Assembly (NCBI RefSeq): GCF_022682495.2
Contig: NC_071388.1
Coordinates: 177,163,622-177,227,621 of the forward strand
Direction of reading: 5' to 3'
Source of the DNA: Desmodus rotundus
Taxonomy: Eukaryota > Chordata > Mammalia > Chiroptera > Phyllostomidae
DNA: 64,000 nucleotides
The translations under genes were made by a program, and so were the position numbers. Positions 1-12,600 of the stretch are shown in pieces. Under the pieces are notes generated by a model. That model saw nothing but the letters and a program-made list of their open reading frames with translations. It was not told where the DNA came from and searched no databases. How positions within the stretch are numbered: position 1 is the first letter of the stretch; each line of letters begins with the position of its first letter.

Positions 1-846
1 GATCAAATTCTGGCTTTGTCTCCTGCAAGATCTGTGACATTCAATATGCTATTAACTCTCACAAAGTCAGGTCACAGAATGGTGTAATGATAATAACCTT
101 GAACCAAATTTTGTGAAAATTAAACGTGATAAAATATGTAAACAAGTGCCAATTTTTGCTATTAAATAGAAATAAAGCCATAATGGTACTTCACACCTCA
201 CCTGATCAAGTCCCTGCATTGAATAGATGAGAACCTGGGGCCAGCAGAAGTGGCTGCCCGAGAGTAGGCAGTCACCTGTCAGGTGAGGAGCAGGGGCAGT
301 TAGGTGTCTTTCTAAGGCATTTTGAAAGACCAGTCCCATTTTTATAAGAGAAAGATTTTAAGCATATAATGGGCATAGCCTTTTATTCTACAACTTTTTG
401 ATCTCCCATGCACCCAAGTGAGGCCATACATGCTACCGTTGTTTCATAAATGAGGACAGATTCAGTTACTGAAGAAAACTGCATAAATTCTAACAATATA
501 CATTTATTTCACATACGATTTTTTTGTTAGTCTCCACTTGAAAACCAGCACACCTTTCTTCCCTCTATTCCCTCCCTCTCAACGGAAAGAGAGCAAAGTT
601 CAGCACTTGCAGACTTTGTGTCTAAATTTTCCTCTGTCGGGACATAGGCAAGGACCTCAGCCAATTTTTATTTGATTAAAATCCAAATTGTGTCAGTGGA
701 GTCATTGTCTTTACCTTTGAAAAATGGTCTTTTTGGCCTTGTCCCTTTATGGAAACTGACCAGATATTAAATTGACATGCTTTTCTTGGAGAATATCTGG
801 ACATTTGTTATTCCTATTCTACTGCTATAAAGTCATTCTAAATAAA
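1..846. other. Unique AT-rich DNA, no gene seen
   Basis: No recognisable exon, RNA gene or repeat was seen. The 90-codon minus-strand frame at 67-339 has no recognisable domain and is best explained by chance. Confidence 0.5.
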
Positions 847-849
847 TTA

Positions 850-908
850 GTACACCTAAAATTAATACAGTGTTATATGTCAATTATATCACAAGTTTTT
901 AAAAAAAA
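850..908 (+). repeat. L1 3' end fragment
   Basis: The text 'gtacacctaaaattaatac' followed by 'tatgtcaattatatcac' and an A-run matches the terminal 3' UTR pattern of older placental L1 (L1MA/MB type). Only about 60 bp remain. Confidence 0.6.
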
Positions 909-2318
909 TCACCAAGACATTCTTCAGTCTTAGAAACTGAAAGGAAAAGAGTGATGTCTAAACAATGCTTCATGTCAAGATCCCCTGTTCTTAGGAAAAA
1001 TGATGGTGGTGAGGCAAAGTGAAGGCCAGTCGTAGGTAAACCAGAGAGGGGCAGACTTACTCAGGGGAGAGAGGAAGTGCTCAACCGGTGGCTGGAAGAT
1101 CCCTGGGAGAGGAGAAAGTATACAGTTCTCAGAAGAACTCTGTAAAACAGACAGTGCACCTAACATTGTGTGCGTCTTGCACTTATGTGTTATTTCCAGG
1201 TGCACGAAAACCCTATTGAAATCGATAAAGAGAAAACTGATTTTAAAAAATCAACATAGGGATTGAGGATTCATCTATTAAAAAAAAAAACTTTAGGATT
1301 TTCTTTTATAGCAGTGTTTTAGTTGTCCAAGTCTACCTGTCTAAAGGTTTTTGTACTGCTTTATAGACCTGAGTTTTCAAGTTCTTACCTGAGCCAATAA
1401 TAAAAAGCGTGTTTAAGAGGATGTCTTTTTCTGAGCTCCTGGACCAGGAATATATTCATCTTTATTTCTCCGTGTTCTGATTACCTTATATAACTTTATG
1501 TGTTTCATTCTTTAACAAGTTTCTTCTGTAAGCTAGACCTGCTGAAATAACTTTATGTCCCTAAGAGTTTCACACACTATAATATCAGCTTTTCTGGACT
1601 TTATTATGTTGCCACAATTCCCCAGGGATTTGTAATAAAAAATTCTACATGTATAGCACTTTAAATTTTTCAAAGCACATTAACCCATATAATTTTATTT
1701 TGTGATTCTTTATAGACGGTCATTTCTTTTGCTGTTTGAAGGTGAGGTTGAAAACAGGCAAAGAGACTGCCTGAGTTCTCAGAGAGGAGCTTGGGCCAAA
1801 CCACAGGCATCCTTCAGCCCCTCTGGCTCAGCTCCTTTCCGGCCTGGAAATCAGCACTCATAACCACCTGCCCCAGCTTTCCTGATGCTGTCTGTATCAG
1901 TCCGTTGGAAACAGAGCCCACCCACCTGGACAGTCTACCAAGGTGAAATGCTGTGTCTCAAGAGTGAGGTGCTCGCAGCTCCTGGGGGTGTTCAAACAGA
2001 AACTGAATGGCCAATCAAAGTGAATTCAGTCAAATGGAATGTTAGAGACAGGAAGACCTTGAGGGTCATTTCTAAGTGAAATTCTGTGATTACAACAAAA
2101 TACCTTCTTCAGTCTAAACTACAATTTATTTTAGTAAATTATAGTCTCTTTGTTTTTCTTCCTTACAAACTGTGATTGTTAAAAAGAAAAAGAAATGCTG
2201 AAGGAGTTGTATAAAAAAAGCATGGAATACAAATTTTTACCTCATCTTTTAGTCAATATTTTACTACATTAATAAATTAGTCATTGTTTTTCCTACCACC
2301 AGTTTTTCTTCTCTAATA
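909..2318. other. Unassigned AT-rich DNA
   Basis: No recognisable gene. Short frames at 975-1205 (minus) and 1885-2079 (plus) have no domain and are not supported by flanking splice or polyadenylation signals. Confidence 0.45.
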
Positions 2319-2482
2319 GCTCCATAGCCATATGTAGCTATTATGCTATTTAAGCACATAAAATATGGCTATAGCAACTAAGCACCTTAATTTTTAATTT
2401 TATTGATATTTAATTTTAGCTCATTTTAATGTAGATAGCCGTATGTGACTAGTGGTTACCATATTGTATGGCACAGTTTTAC
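2319..2482. mobile_element. Old non-autonomous DNA transposon fragment (hAT/MER type)
   Basis: The start reads 'catatgtagctattatgc' and the far end 'gatagccgtatgtgactag'. These resemble the inverted halves of an ancient mammalian MER-type element with complementary ends around an AT-rich centre. The exact family was not settled. Confidence 0.45.
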
Positions 2483-2514
2483 AAATAACTCTGTTCCCCT
2501 ACTAAAAAATCTAT

Positions 2515-2752
2515 TAGTCACTCCAAACCCCGTAGAATGTACACCACCAAACTCCAATATACAATGTGGACATTGGTGATAATGATGTGTAATACAGGTT
2601 CATCAGTTGTAACAATGGCCCACTCTGGTGAGGGATGTTGACATCGAGGGAAGCTAGGCATGGGGGGAGGAGGGGCAGGGGAACTCTCTGCACTTCCTGT
2701 TCAATCTTGTTGTGAACCTAAAACTGCCCTAAAAAAATAAAGCCTGTTAGAG
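2515..2752 (+). repeat. L1M-type LINE 3' end
   Basis: The order 'gtagaatgtacaccacc', 'tggtgataatgatgtg', 'gttcatcagttgtaacaa', 'ccactctggtgagggatg', then 'gtgaacctaaaactgccc' and 'aaaataaagcc' is the 3' terminus of an old L1M element in sense orientation. It is 5'-truncated. Confidence 0.7.
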
Positions 2753-4529
2753 TTCTCCTGCCTCCCATTTGCTCACATCGATGTTTCTCAAACTTCCCTA
2801 CCAGAATACTACTAATAGAGGCTGGAGAGCTATTCCTAAGAAATCTGGGGAGTTAAATTAAAACTAGACAAGTTGGAAATTAATTTGGAGTGTCTTTTTT
2901 ATCTTTAAATATGTGAGAATTTTGCCATCCTCTATATGATATAAACAAATTTCCTGCCTCCACTGTTAATGAGTGAGAAGCTATTGCATTAAGTAAATCT
3001 CTCATGAAATTAACTACTAACAATTTGAGAAAATCCAGCTGAATGAAAGACTTTGCTGCTGTGGCAGATATCAGATTTGACACCCAATCCATTTCTCTTC
3101 TGGGTGTGAGTGTCACAATATTTGGAGAACTGAGATTCACAGAAGAAAGTGGATACAAATGGCAACATTTTTTTTCATTACTTTTTGAGCTGTGTCTGAG
3201 TGATCGTGGCAGGACTGTTGCCAAATGTGATGATGGGTGAAAAATAATTTTAGGTGTAAAAATACTACAATATTTTTGTAACTGTGCTAGTTTGCTGAGA
3301 AGTCAAATCTCTGGTGTCATATCGTCAATGACACAATGTCTTTTATTTTCAAGGGAAAAACTTGTTAAATCACTTGTCCAGTGTATAAATATGGTGGATG
3401 TTACTCTTTATTTTACCATAAGTATTATAATTTTCATCACATAAAAATACATGTTAAATATTTAAACTCACTTTGGGAGTTACTATTTTTCAATAAAATA
3501 AATAACATTTGTAACATAAAAATTAATATTAAACACAGAAAGATAAAATAAGTTAGTGTTCTTAATTTCTGTAATTGAATTCGACCACCTATGAAACCCC
3601 ATTCTACTGATAAAGGGAGGGAAAGGGTCGCTTAAATTTGCCATTCAAAGCTAATTTACATGGTCTTGCTTAAAAGTCTCCTTTAAGGAAATACTCGGTC
3701 AATTCAAAGTATGCCTTTCTATGAGGGCTTTTCTCCCTCGTTCCTCCTCCTTTTCCTAAGATGAAGTCAGCTTTCACAGCTTCACAGCAGTGAGGCAGGG
3801 GCCTCTAATTTATCTAACCTTGAAGGGGCTATCAAGCAAGCCTCCATTTGCTTAGGGATTGTGGTCCTCATTACACTGCTTCTAGCGATGAAGTCTCCAT
3901 TTAGTTGTAAGATTTCTTGTGATTTTTCCTTGATAATGTTTACATTTAAAAAATAACGATGCAATCGTAATGGCAGAGACCCCGTGCTCTGAACTCATTT
4001 GCAGCTCCTCAATGACAAGCTCCAAATTTAACATCGAAGTATCTCTCTCCCTCTCAATATCTCTTTCCGTTTAGTATTTCTATGCACTTTCCTAGCTGTG
4101 GAGGAAGGGGTGCTCTCACCTTCTTCGCTGCAATGGGTCTCAGTTGTGCTACACCTTCCTCGCTACCGTGAACATTGTTGTCGCCGTCTCAAACGTCCTG
4201 TTTCTGTCCACTGATCCGTCTTCCTGGTAGTCTTTATGATTTTAATTTAGACACTTAAAATGCAAAATGCTTAACAGTAAGAAAAACTCACCAAAAGCTT
4301 CCCCAAAACTTCTAAACTTATTTGTTGTCAGAGAATACACCACAAAAATGTGGAGCAAAACATAGCCAGTTACCACACATTTATAAACTAATATTTCTTT
4401 CACTGCAGGTGTCAAAGACATTGATCAGATCTGTAAACCAGCTACGTTTGTGTATGTGGCAGAAATTAGGAAAAATAAGCATACTGATTCATAACCTGGT
4501 AAACGTGTTTCTCAAGGAGACTAAGACTT
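2753..4529. other. Unassigned DNA, no gene seen
   Basis: AT-rich with a more GC-balanced stretch near 4000-4200. The small frames at 2880-3224 and 3043-3240 overlap on opposite strands and show no protein similarity that I recognise. Confidence 0.45.
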
Positions 4530-5015
4530 TGGGTGAACCTCCAGGGGCTCCAGCTCATGTTTTCCAGGCAGCCTGTCTCATAGACCAGAGCCAGGTACCT
4601 CGATCTTTGACACTGATGTATGCAGTGGACAGTGTGACGCTCCCCCAGGAGTCCCTCTCGAGGGTAAGCTTTGGCCCAGCTGCTGGATGTGTGTCAGCAG
4701 ACAGTTTTCAGCTGTCAGCTCCTTCACGGTCAGTCGCAACTGCAGAGAGCCGCCTTGCCCAACATCACACCCTTCCCAGCGAGATCCACATCCACTGATC
4801 TCGCAGGCCCAGTCATTCCAGTCCAGTGCAGCACAATGCTAACAGTGCATTTTAGTTCCAGGTCTCTCGTGGGGTCTGCAGAGGTCAGCATGGGCAGCTT
4901 TGCAGCTGGACTTCCCCCTCAGCTCAATCCTACATCCTTTTCTTTCCATCCACAGTAAATTCTGCACACGAACCTCAGTCGCAGTGCGGCTGCCTTGAGA
5001 ACTCAACCTGCATAA
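4530..5015 (+). repeat. Possible ancient interspersed repeat, family unresolved
   Basis: The segment is richer in GC than its surroundings. Its end ('aaattctgcacacgaacctc', then a stretch near 'gaactcaacctgc') resembles the terminal part of an old mammalian LTR or repeat. The open frame at 4322-4798 (158 codons) runs into it but shows no domain. This is a weak call. Confidence 0.3.
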
Positions 5016-5132
5016 TCTTATACCTTCCTGAATGAAATATTAGCATCCTGTTTCTTACAGTGCTGATGCCACCATCACACGAAACACTCAGTTTTCCAGT
5101 CACTCACTCTGCATAAAATGTTACACCATCTA

Positions 5133-5369
5133 GTCCTGACTGGTGTAGCTCAGAACACCAACTGGGGGTCCTCCTGCAAACTGAAAGGTTGCTGGTTCAA
5201 TTCCTGGTCGGGGCACATGCCTAGTTTGCAGGCCAGGTCCCTGGTTGGTGGCACACAAGAGGCAACTGATAGATAACTTCTCTTGCACATGATGTTTCTC
5301 TTCCTCTCTTTTTCTCTCCCTTCACCTCTCTCTAAAAAATAAATAAGTAAAATATGAAAATTTTTTTTT
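5133..5369 (+). mobile_element. VES SINE
   Basis: tRNA-derived head 'gtcctgactggtgtagctc' with a B-box-like 'ggttcaattcctggtc', then 'ggggcacatgcctag', a CT-rich segment and an (AAAT)-type tail. It is flanked by a near-perfect target-site duplication: 'aatgttacaccatcta' at 5117-5132 and 'aatgttataccatcta' at 5370-5385. This shows a complete retrotransposed copy mobilised by LINE machinery. Confidence 0.92.
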
Positions 5370-5387
5370 AATGTTATACCATCTAGC

Positions 5388-5525
5388 CCAGTGGTTCTCA
5401 AAAACTTGGATTTTTTTTTTTTTAATGTTAGTATCCAGACCAATTAACTCTAGGGGTGGGCCCCTGGAATCAGTATTTTTTAAAAAGTTCTCCATGGGAT
5501 TCTAAAATGCAGCCAAGAGGGAGAA
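5388..5525 (+). mobile_element. MER5-like hAT-Charlie non-autonomous element
   Basis: Begins 'cagtggttctcaaa' and contains 'ggggtgggcccctggaatc' and 'agttctccatgggattct', the order seen in MER5A-type elements. It lies directly against the downstream target-site duplication of the VES SINE. Confidence 0.6.
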
Positions 5526-5859
5526 CATTCTAGGCTTTCAGAAAAATATACAAGTACAATTAACCAAAGCAGAAGAAAAGGATTCTGCCATGCATGCTTG
5601 TGCTTAAATATGCCAAAACACATCCCCACCACCTAAGCTGCCAGCCATCCTACGCACACACGTCACCTCTGCTTCTGCTCATGTTCCAGCCAGTGAGGCG
5701 TTTGGGCTCCTGGTTTCTCCATCTGTCATTGAAACCCATCTTCTCAAGGACGCCTCCCTAGAATGGCCCCTCCTGCTTCTGCAGCATTATTTTGTTTTTC
5801 CTTTCTCTCTGCTCCAGTATTCCCACTAGTATGCAGATGCAGAAATGTTTCCATTCTCT

Positions 5860-6017
5860 ACTAAGTGACTAAGCTTAATCCACATTGTTCTCCAGGCTTC
5901 CAGCCTTCTAGCTACTGCTCCATTTCTTCGCTCCTTTTCCAGGAAAACCCCTTCAAAGTGATGACATGTGCTTTCTCCATTGCCTCACCTCCCATTCTGT
6001 CCTGAACCTACTTTAAT
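5860..6017 (+). repeat. L2 LINE ORF2 fragment, 5' part
   Basis: The text around 'cttctagctactgctccat' and 'ctccttttccaggaaaac' follows the L2 (CR1-clade) reverse-transcriptase coding sequence, in which the SYRPI motif precedes a leucine-rich stretch. It is interrupted by the antisense L1 at 6018 and resumes at about 6487. Confidence 0.6.
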
Positions 6018-6486
6018 CAGGGTTTTTTTTTTATTGTTGTTCAGTTACAGTTGCCCCACCTTTCCCCCAAAACCCCCCCACCTTGCTCTCCCCTGCCCCA
6101 CGCCCCTCCTCTGACCCCTGTCAATCCCCACTCGTTGTGTGTGCCCATGAGTCTTCTATTTATGTTCCTTGACTTGCCCCTACCCCTTCTTTCCCCCATT
6201 ATTCCCCCCTCCCCTCTGATCACTGTCAGTTTGTTCTCCATTTCCATGTCTCTGGTTTTATTTTGCTCATTTGTTTGTTATGTTGATTAAATTCCACTTA
6301 TAGGTGAGATCATGTGGTATTTGTCTTTCACCGCCTGGCTTATTTCACTTAGCATAATGCTCTCCAGTTCAATCCATGCTGTTGCAAAGGGTAGGAGCTC
6401 CTTCTTTCTTTCTGCTGCGTAGTATTCCATTGTGTAAATGTACCATAGTTTTTTAAGCCACTCATTATACCAACCCTCCAACCAAA
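6018..6486 (-). mobile_element. Young-type L1, 5'-truncated, ORF2 C-terminus plus 3' UTR
   Basis: Read on the minus strand, the 64-codon frame at 6287-6481 contains the hallmark end of L1 ORF2p: a WNTTQQ/MEYYAA region, then ELLPFATAWIELE, LSEISQAVKDKYHM and a final ISGI stop. It is followed by a G-rich 3' UTR and an A-tail, seen as T residues at about 6018-6032 on the plus strand. Two overlapping frames read the same conserved segment, so a one-base shift has occurred. The insertion splits an older L2 element. Confidence 0.88.
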
Positions 6487-7412
6487 GCTGCTCTTTTCAA
6501 GGTTCCAGGGGCATCCACATTGCCAAGCCCAGTGGTTAATTCTCAGTCTTCGTATCACTGAGCCTATCAGAAGCCTTTGACACAGTCTATCACTGCCATC
6601 TCATGGAACTGCCTTCACTCAGAGCCTTGGATAACACACCCTTCTGAGATTCTCTTCTTACCCTGATGGACCCTCCTTCTCAGTCTTCTTTGCTTCCTCT
6701 TCACAGCCTCTACATATTATTTTGTTGAAGCTCAACTCTTCTCTTTGCTGCCTGTATTTGCTCGTTAGGTTATCATCCCCGCATTATGGCTTTAAATACC
6801 ATGTATAGGCTTGAGATTCCCCAATGTAAATTCCCAGAGCAAACTATACCTCTTAACTCCAAGCTTATGCATCCCAAGGACATATTTCAATCTCCACTGT
6901 TCAATCTGTTTGTCTTGTCACATTTACCCCAAACCAAATACACTTCCTCCCCAAACCAGCTCCTTCTCCAGTCTTCTCAATCACAGTAAATAGCAATTCC
7001 AACCTAGTCATTTTTGGCTAAAGTCTTTGAAGTTATTCTTAACTGTTCTTTTTGGATTCCATCCCACAAATTCTGTTAGCTTTACCTTTAAAATACATCC
7101 AGATAATACCACTTTACATTACCACCTTGCTGCCACCCTTCGTAAACAACATCATCTCTCAAAATAAAATCCAGCATCCCCAGAGGTTTCCAGGCATACT
7201 CTCCTCACCCCACGTTCATCCCCTTCAGCTCTCCTCCGTGAACATCGACCTCATAAAATCCAGCATCCCACTGTACTGGGCAATTTCCATCTCTCCCACT
7301 AGGTTAGGGAGCAAGTTCTTAATTATCTCTTTATCCTTATTCAAAGTGAGGTGACTGAGCACCAATTTAAGGTTTCAATAAATAGTACGGGGATGAATAA
7401 TGAATGAACAAT
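6487..7412 (+). repeat. L2 LINE ORF2 fragment and 3' end
   Basis: After the L1 insertion the L2 pattern resumes: 'ttccaggggcatccacattg', 'cagtctatcactgcc', 'ccttctcagtcttctttgc', then 'catggctttaaatacc'-like text where the YADD reverse-transcriptase motif would lie (degraded here), then 'ctcccactaggttagg' and a final 'tttcaataaatagtac' with GAATGA-type repeats. Many stops make it long dead. This is one of the longer ancient repeats in the window. Confidence 0.7.
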
Positions 7413-8617
7413 CCAGCAATGTTACAATATTGACTATAGTGGATAAAGAGATGTATCGATCTGCTTGACAGAAAATTCAAGAGGTTATTATTAGCTACAT
7501 TCACTGTGCATGCCAACTGGAAAAAAATTTCACACTTGCTTTGAAGTATTCATTTTTCTCTTCGATTCAGTAGAGAGAATTGAATTGTCTTTCTTCTTTT
7601 TCAGAGACCGATTAATTTAAACAAAGGGCATGTTTGGTGACCCTCACAGCACATTGACCCAGTTAGTCAACTCCAATAATTCAATATGTACAAAGAAAGC
7701 GTGTTGAAACAAGACAAGAGCTCAGCCAACAAAATTAGTCCTAAAAGTTTAGAAGGTCCCTAATAACCTATATATTTTTTAAATTATGTTAAATTGTTTA
7801 TAGAGAAATCAAGTAGCGATTACATATTCCTGGATAACTTAAATTGGCAATATAATCTTTTTAAACTTTTGACCATTTTTATTTTTAATTTAGGCCTAGT
7901 TAATATTAGTTCAGAGAGGCTTACACCTGGTCCAAAATTAAAATTAATGTGCATTTCCCTAATGAGAGTGACTTCATGATTTGCATTCACATTAATTCTC
8001 AATAGGCTTGCTTAAAATTGTTTTGAATTAGAGTTTCATAATTAGGATTTAACATTTAAATCATGTTCAGGAGACTGTGCATATGGTTAAACAGACTGTC
8101 AGAATAAATTATGAACTAACAAAATAGTAATCTATTACTTTAAGGCATTTGGTAAGTTATACTATAGTTAGTTATCCCTTCACATTTGTTTGCAAAATAT
8201 TCTCTTGAATTTCTTAACCACAGTTCAACCCCACCCCCTTTTGACCCACAACACTTGCTTGCAGTGATGTCACTGTCGCCATACTACCTCAGGGCTGCAA
8301 ACCTATGGCATTCTATGCACCAACGACATGAGGAAGAAATTTAATAAAAACCTAATGTATTTGCTTATGCTCTCCCTAACCTGAGCTCTGTTCTCTTTTC
8401 CCTAACTATAGTTTAGCCTCCAGTAATTCTTTTTTTCAACTTATCACCTTCCCAATATTCTATTTAGAAATTGGCAAATAACACAAGATCTATGTTTACA
8501 CATTTGCTTATGAAATGTGAGCACCATTTTACTGGTTATTGTGCCTTCTAATCTTTTTGCCTTCCAGTTTTCTCCAACTTTACCATATCCTAACTTGGTC
8601 ACCTTGCCTCTGGCAAG
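7413..8617. other. Unassigned AT-rich DNA
   Basis: No recognisable exon, RNA gene or clear repeat. The frames at 7794-7979 and 7820-8002 overlap on opposite strands and are chance frames. Confidence 0.45.
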
Positions 8618-8840
8618 AGGTTTCACAGCCTCAGCACTAGTGACATTTGGGGCCACAAGACACCTTGTTGTTGGGAGGCTGTCCTGTGCATTGTGCAATG
8701 CTGAGCAGCATTCCTGACCTCTGCCCGTTGTCACACGCAGGTAGCAACTCTTCCTATCCCCACCTGGATTGTGATAGTCCAAAGTATTTTCAGACATTAT
8801 CAAATGGCCTCTGGGGAGGTAGAGGGACAGGCAAACTGGC
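8618..8840 (-). mobile_element. hAT-Charlie-type MER element
   Basis: The text 'cagcctcagcactagtgac', 'ggctgtcctgtgcattg', 'gagcagcattcctgacctc' and 'tcagacattatcaaatggc' is the reverse complement of a common ancient mammalian MER element of the hAT group. The 145-codon minus frame at 8444-8881 runs through it and is therefore not a gene. Confidence 0.65.
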
Positions 8841-9045
8841 CCAAGTTGCTTTATGATAACTGAAGTTAAGGGTCTTTCCAAATGACACAGCTACTAAGGA
8901 TCCCTGGAACTCAAATTCATATCATTTTAATCCGCAATGCATTCTTCTTCCTAAAACGAGAAAGCTGGCACTGGTGAGGCATAGACGACCCCAGTTTAGC
9001 CACTGTGTATTCCTAGAGATCATAAGTATAATGACACGTGATGGT

Positions 9046-9092
9046 TAATTTTATGTGTCAACCTGGAGGGTGTTTTAGATGACATTAACATT
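9046..9092 (+). repeat. MLT2-like LTR 5' fragment
   Basis: 'gatggttaattttatgtg' followed by 'tcaacctgg' and 'gatgacattaacatt' resembles the start of an ERVL-type MLT2 LTR. The VES SINE then interrupts it and a short continuation follows at 9313. Confidence 0.45.
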
Positions 9093-9312
9093 AATTTATT
9101 TTTCTGTTATTAATTCTGGAGAGGGGGGAAGGGAGTGAGAAGGAGAGGGAAAGAATCATCAATGTGAGAGAGAAATATTGATCGGTTGCCTCTTGTACTC
9201 ACCCTCAAGCAGGGACCAAACCCTCAATCCAGGCATGTGCCCTGGCCAGGAATCAAATGTTTCAGTTTTTGAACAACGCCCAACTAACCAAACCACACCG
9301 GCCAGGGCAGGT
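9093..9312 (-). mobile_element. VES SINE, antisense
   Basis: Reverse-complement VES: the tail-side GA-rich segment comes first, then 'aggcatgtgccctggcc', then 'accacaccggccagggc' at the head. It is flanked by the duplication 'gacattaacatt' (9081-9092) and 'gagattaacatt' (9313-9324), so it is a complete insertion into an MLT2-like LTR. Confidence 0.9.
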
Positions 9313-9479
9313 GAGATTAACATTTAAATCAATGCAGTATATGAATTTTGGTCATCTTAATTGTCAGAATTCTGAGTGTGATTATAAAGTTGTACCAGGA
9401 TCTACCTTAGTTGTAACAAGGATAAATGTTTCCGGGCTGCATTTCTTTCCCTCTTGGTCATGTCCTTTAATATCCTTCC

Positions 9480-9690
9480 TTTGCATAGCTCTTCACAATT
9501 TGCAAATCTTTGGTTACACGTATATTCTCATTTGAGCCTTCAAATAACCCTACTGGTAAACCAGCTATCCATATTTCATTTGAGTAGATGAGGTTAAGGA
9601 GAATGAAGGGACTCCAAGTTTACAGAGCTAGTGAGGAGCAGACCAGACCTTGCATCCAGTAGTCTTTCCACCATCACTGTGGTGATTACA
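9480..9690 (+). repeat. MIR SINE fragment
   Basis: The order of low-GC core, 'tctcatttgagccttcaa', 'atttcatttgagtagatga' and 'acagagctagtgaggagc' follows the 3' half of MIR in sense orientation. It is well diverged. Confidence 0.5.
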
Positions 9691-12600
9691 GTTGTACCAG
9701 TTGCCAGAGCTCTGTTGTTCTTAATCCCTACCCTCTGATGAAAACCCAGCCCCTGGGCCTCGTTCACAATAAAGTGTGAGTGACCATACCTCTCAGGACT
9801 GTCTGCACTTTAACCTCGAAGAAGCAATTTCCACCCTGAGCAATCAAATCAGAGAGAAATGGGTTGGGATAGGAGGAAGTACTGGAAGAATAAGGTCTTC
9901 CCCCCATAATGACATCCAGAGATTCTTCCAAATGTACCTAAATGTTCACTCAGTGTCAAATTCCCACAGAAGTTAAACATCAAGTTAAAATTGCTTCTGA
10001 CAAATCTCATTTCATTCCAAAAATGAAGTCAACACAAATAAGGGAAGGTGGGAAGTTTAAAAAGAATTAGAGCAAGGAATTTATGAGGAGAGAATGTCAG
10101 GTGCCAAAAGAGGAAAATAATCTAGATAACTAAAATTCTCAAGGCGTAAGTGAAATAACACATAATATTCTATCAAATAAGGAAAAGGAGGTTTTCTCTC
10201 CATAATGACTGAATAACAGCCATTTTTATGCTTTGCTCTTTCTTGTTCATCAGAATAAATTGCCCTGTCCTGAACTCAGAAGGACCTCTGAGGCCCCCTT
10301 TAGAGAAACGCAACCATTATTGAAAGTACTGGTAACAGCATGTGAGGTCTTGCCCCTCTCCTCGTTCGTACATGGCTTTCCCATTCACGGTCTGCCCTCC
10401 CGTTGTCTCTTGACCTGCTTCACGTTATCAGCTTCTCAAGTGTCTTTTAATAACATATAGGAAATTATCCACTTGATGTTTCTGTTTGTGAAACCTCAGG
10501 CTACCAAAAAAGATTGAAGTAACTGAGTCTCATAAAATTAGACTAAAACCTTCTTTGAAGCAATGCTGGGGTTTTTCTTGCTTTCTTATTTAAAATCATG
10601 AAGTAACAACATCTGTTTTGTCATTATAAAGGTGAAAGGGACCGTGACAAGTTATTTAGTTCATTACATGCACCGGGGAGGTACTACATTAAAGCCATCG
10701 ATCAAACCCCAGTGCCTACCCCTCTTCTTATTTATTTATTTACGTATTTATTTATTTATTTTCAATATTCAGTGAGGATAACTTCATAGAATATTTGTTC
10801 TTTTTACAAAGGAAAAAATAATGATGGTGATCATGGTTAAGATATATGAGTGGGTATTTAATTATGAAATACGGGTTTTATTTCTCTTTAGATCTATGTG
10901 GCTGTCCTGTTTCATGTGTTAAGCACATCTGTCCATAAATTATGCCTATGTATTACTCCATTTGTTTACCGAGAAATAGATGTGGGGAATTGAGAGTAAC
11001 CTTTCCTTAAAAATAATAGGTAGGAACTATACCAAGTACCGAGAGAACTGTTCAACATCTATGATCACACTCAATAACCACATTGAGAGATAGTTCAAGA
11101 TAATGGGCTAATTAGAATTCTCAAGAGAAACGCTGCCTGTGTAGGCTCCCTCTAAGGAGATGAAATCTCTAAATGACCCAATTATCAATATCAGGACAAT
11201 AATATGAGTAAGACAGTGTCCTGAATGGAGTAAGATAGGACACTAAGGTGAGACATCCTTCTACTGAACTGCGTTGGCATGGGGGAGAAATACGGATGTA
11301 CTAGAGGATGGGGTGGGGTACGGGAGGGAGGAAACAAAGCAGGAATTCTATCTCTTTATTTTATGTAAGCCACACTCCCTGCCATGTCCTTGAGTCTTGG
11401 CCAGACTCTCGAGCTTTCAACAGGAATAAAATGAAAGCAGGGCATGATCTTCTACTTGTTACTGAAGATGACAGCTGATTGCATGGGGAGCATTTGACAG
11501 AATTTGACTAGGAGCCAGCAATTTGACACTTCATAGAGGTGTATCCTTTGGCTTAAGATCGATGTAGGGGCTCGAGTAAGAGTGCCACCTTATCATAAAG
11601 CATATCAGAATTATCACTCTCCCCTCTATTTGTAAGGAAAGAAGCTAAATATTGCAGCTTCTCTTGTTTTTATGATTGGAGTATGCCATTCTAGAAAAGA
11701 GAGTAGTTGGAAGTTACCGATGCTGACATTTATAAAACCCTACTTAGATGATCTGGATATGTTTTTAATATCCTTAAACTATAATATGCTAGACATTTTC
11801 AAACACTAGGCAGACAACTAATGACTGTGGTAGAAGCTGAAGTTAATATTCCAACTCCGGAATTCCTCTGGTCCTTGCATTTCCAATTGCACATCCATTA
11901 TTCATGAAATCCCAACAGTTATCACAGAATAAAAATGAACTTCATAATTTAATCTTACATGGGAAGTATATTAGTAATTTTATTAACATATTAAATACTG
12001 GCCTATCGTGAATCTCTGAGTTCTGCTTGAGAGAATGTAAATTATAGAAATGTAAATTATAGAAGCAAAATCAACGTTCCAAATGACTTTTAGATTAAGA
12101 AGTGGTTGGAAACACTTTTTTTTCTGTTATGTTTTTCATCTTGAGCAAAAGGGAAACAGTGAAATAAAAGAATTGTTTTTCTAAAAAAAAAAAAAAAACT
12201 ACTCTAGATTCGTATAGATGGTAAAACCAAGAATTTAGCTTACATTATTACTTTAAATTTGGTTATGTCTAAAGAAAGCTAAGTACAATCTCTGAACCAT
12301 CATTTCTCTTCCGCGCCAGCCATGCTTTCCCTCCCCTGGCAGTGGTCCTTGACGTTGACAGCACAAAGGGTGACACTCTCGTTGGCTAATGAAACAGCCG
12401 GAGAGCAGGAGAGGCTGTGCTTTTCGACAATGAATGGAAACACATTCCAGCAGTCTGCCAATTACTGTGGAGCAGAACCAAGTTTCAGTCTTGCTTGAAA
12501 GGTTGTCTCAATCTGATCTGTGAGAATGCAAGTTTTTTGTTCAGGTCCATGGGCTTGGAGATTTTATTGGCATAGTTCTCTTTGTCATCAAAGAGAAGCA

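Noticed and set aside
4322..4798. 158-codon plus-strand frame
   Set aside because: No domain, unsupported by splice or regulatory context, and it runs into probable repeat sequence.
8444..8881. 145-codon minus-strand frame
   Set aside because: Mostly inside a hAT-type MER element.
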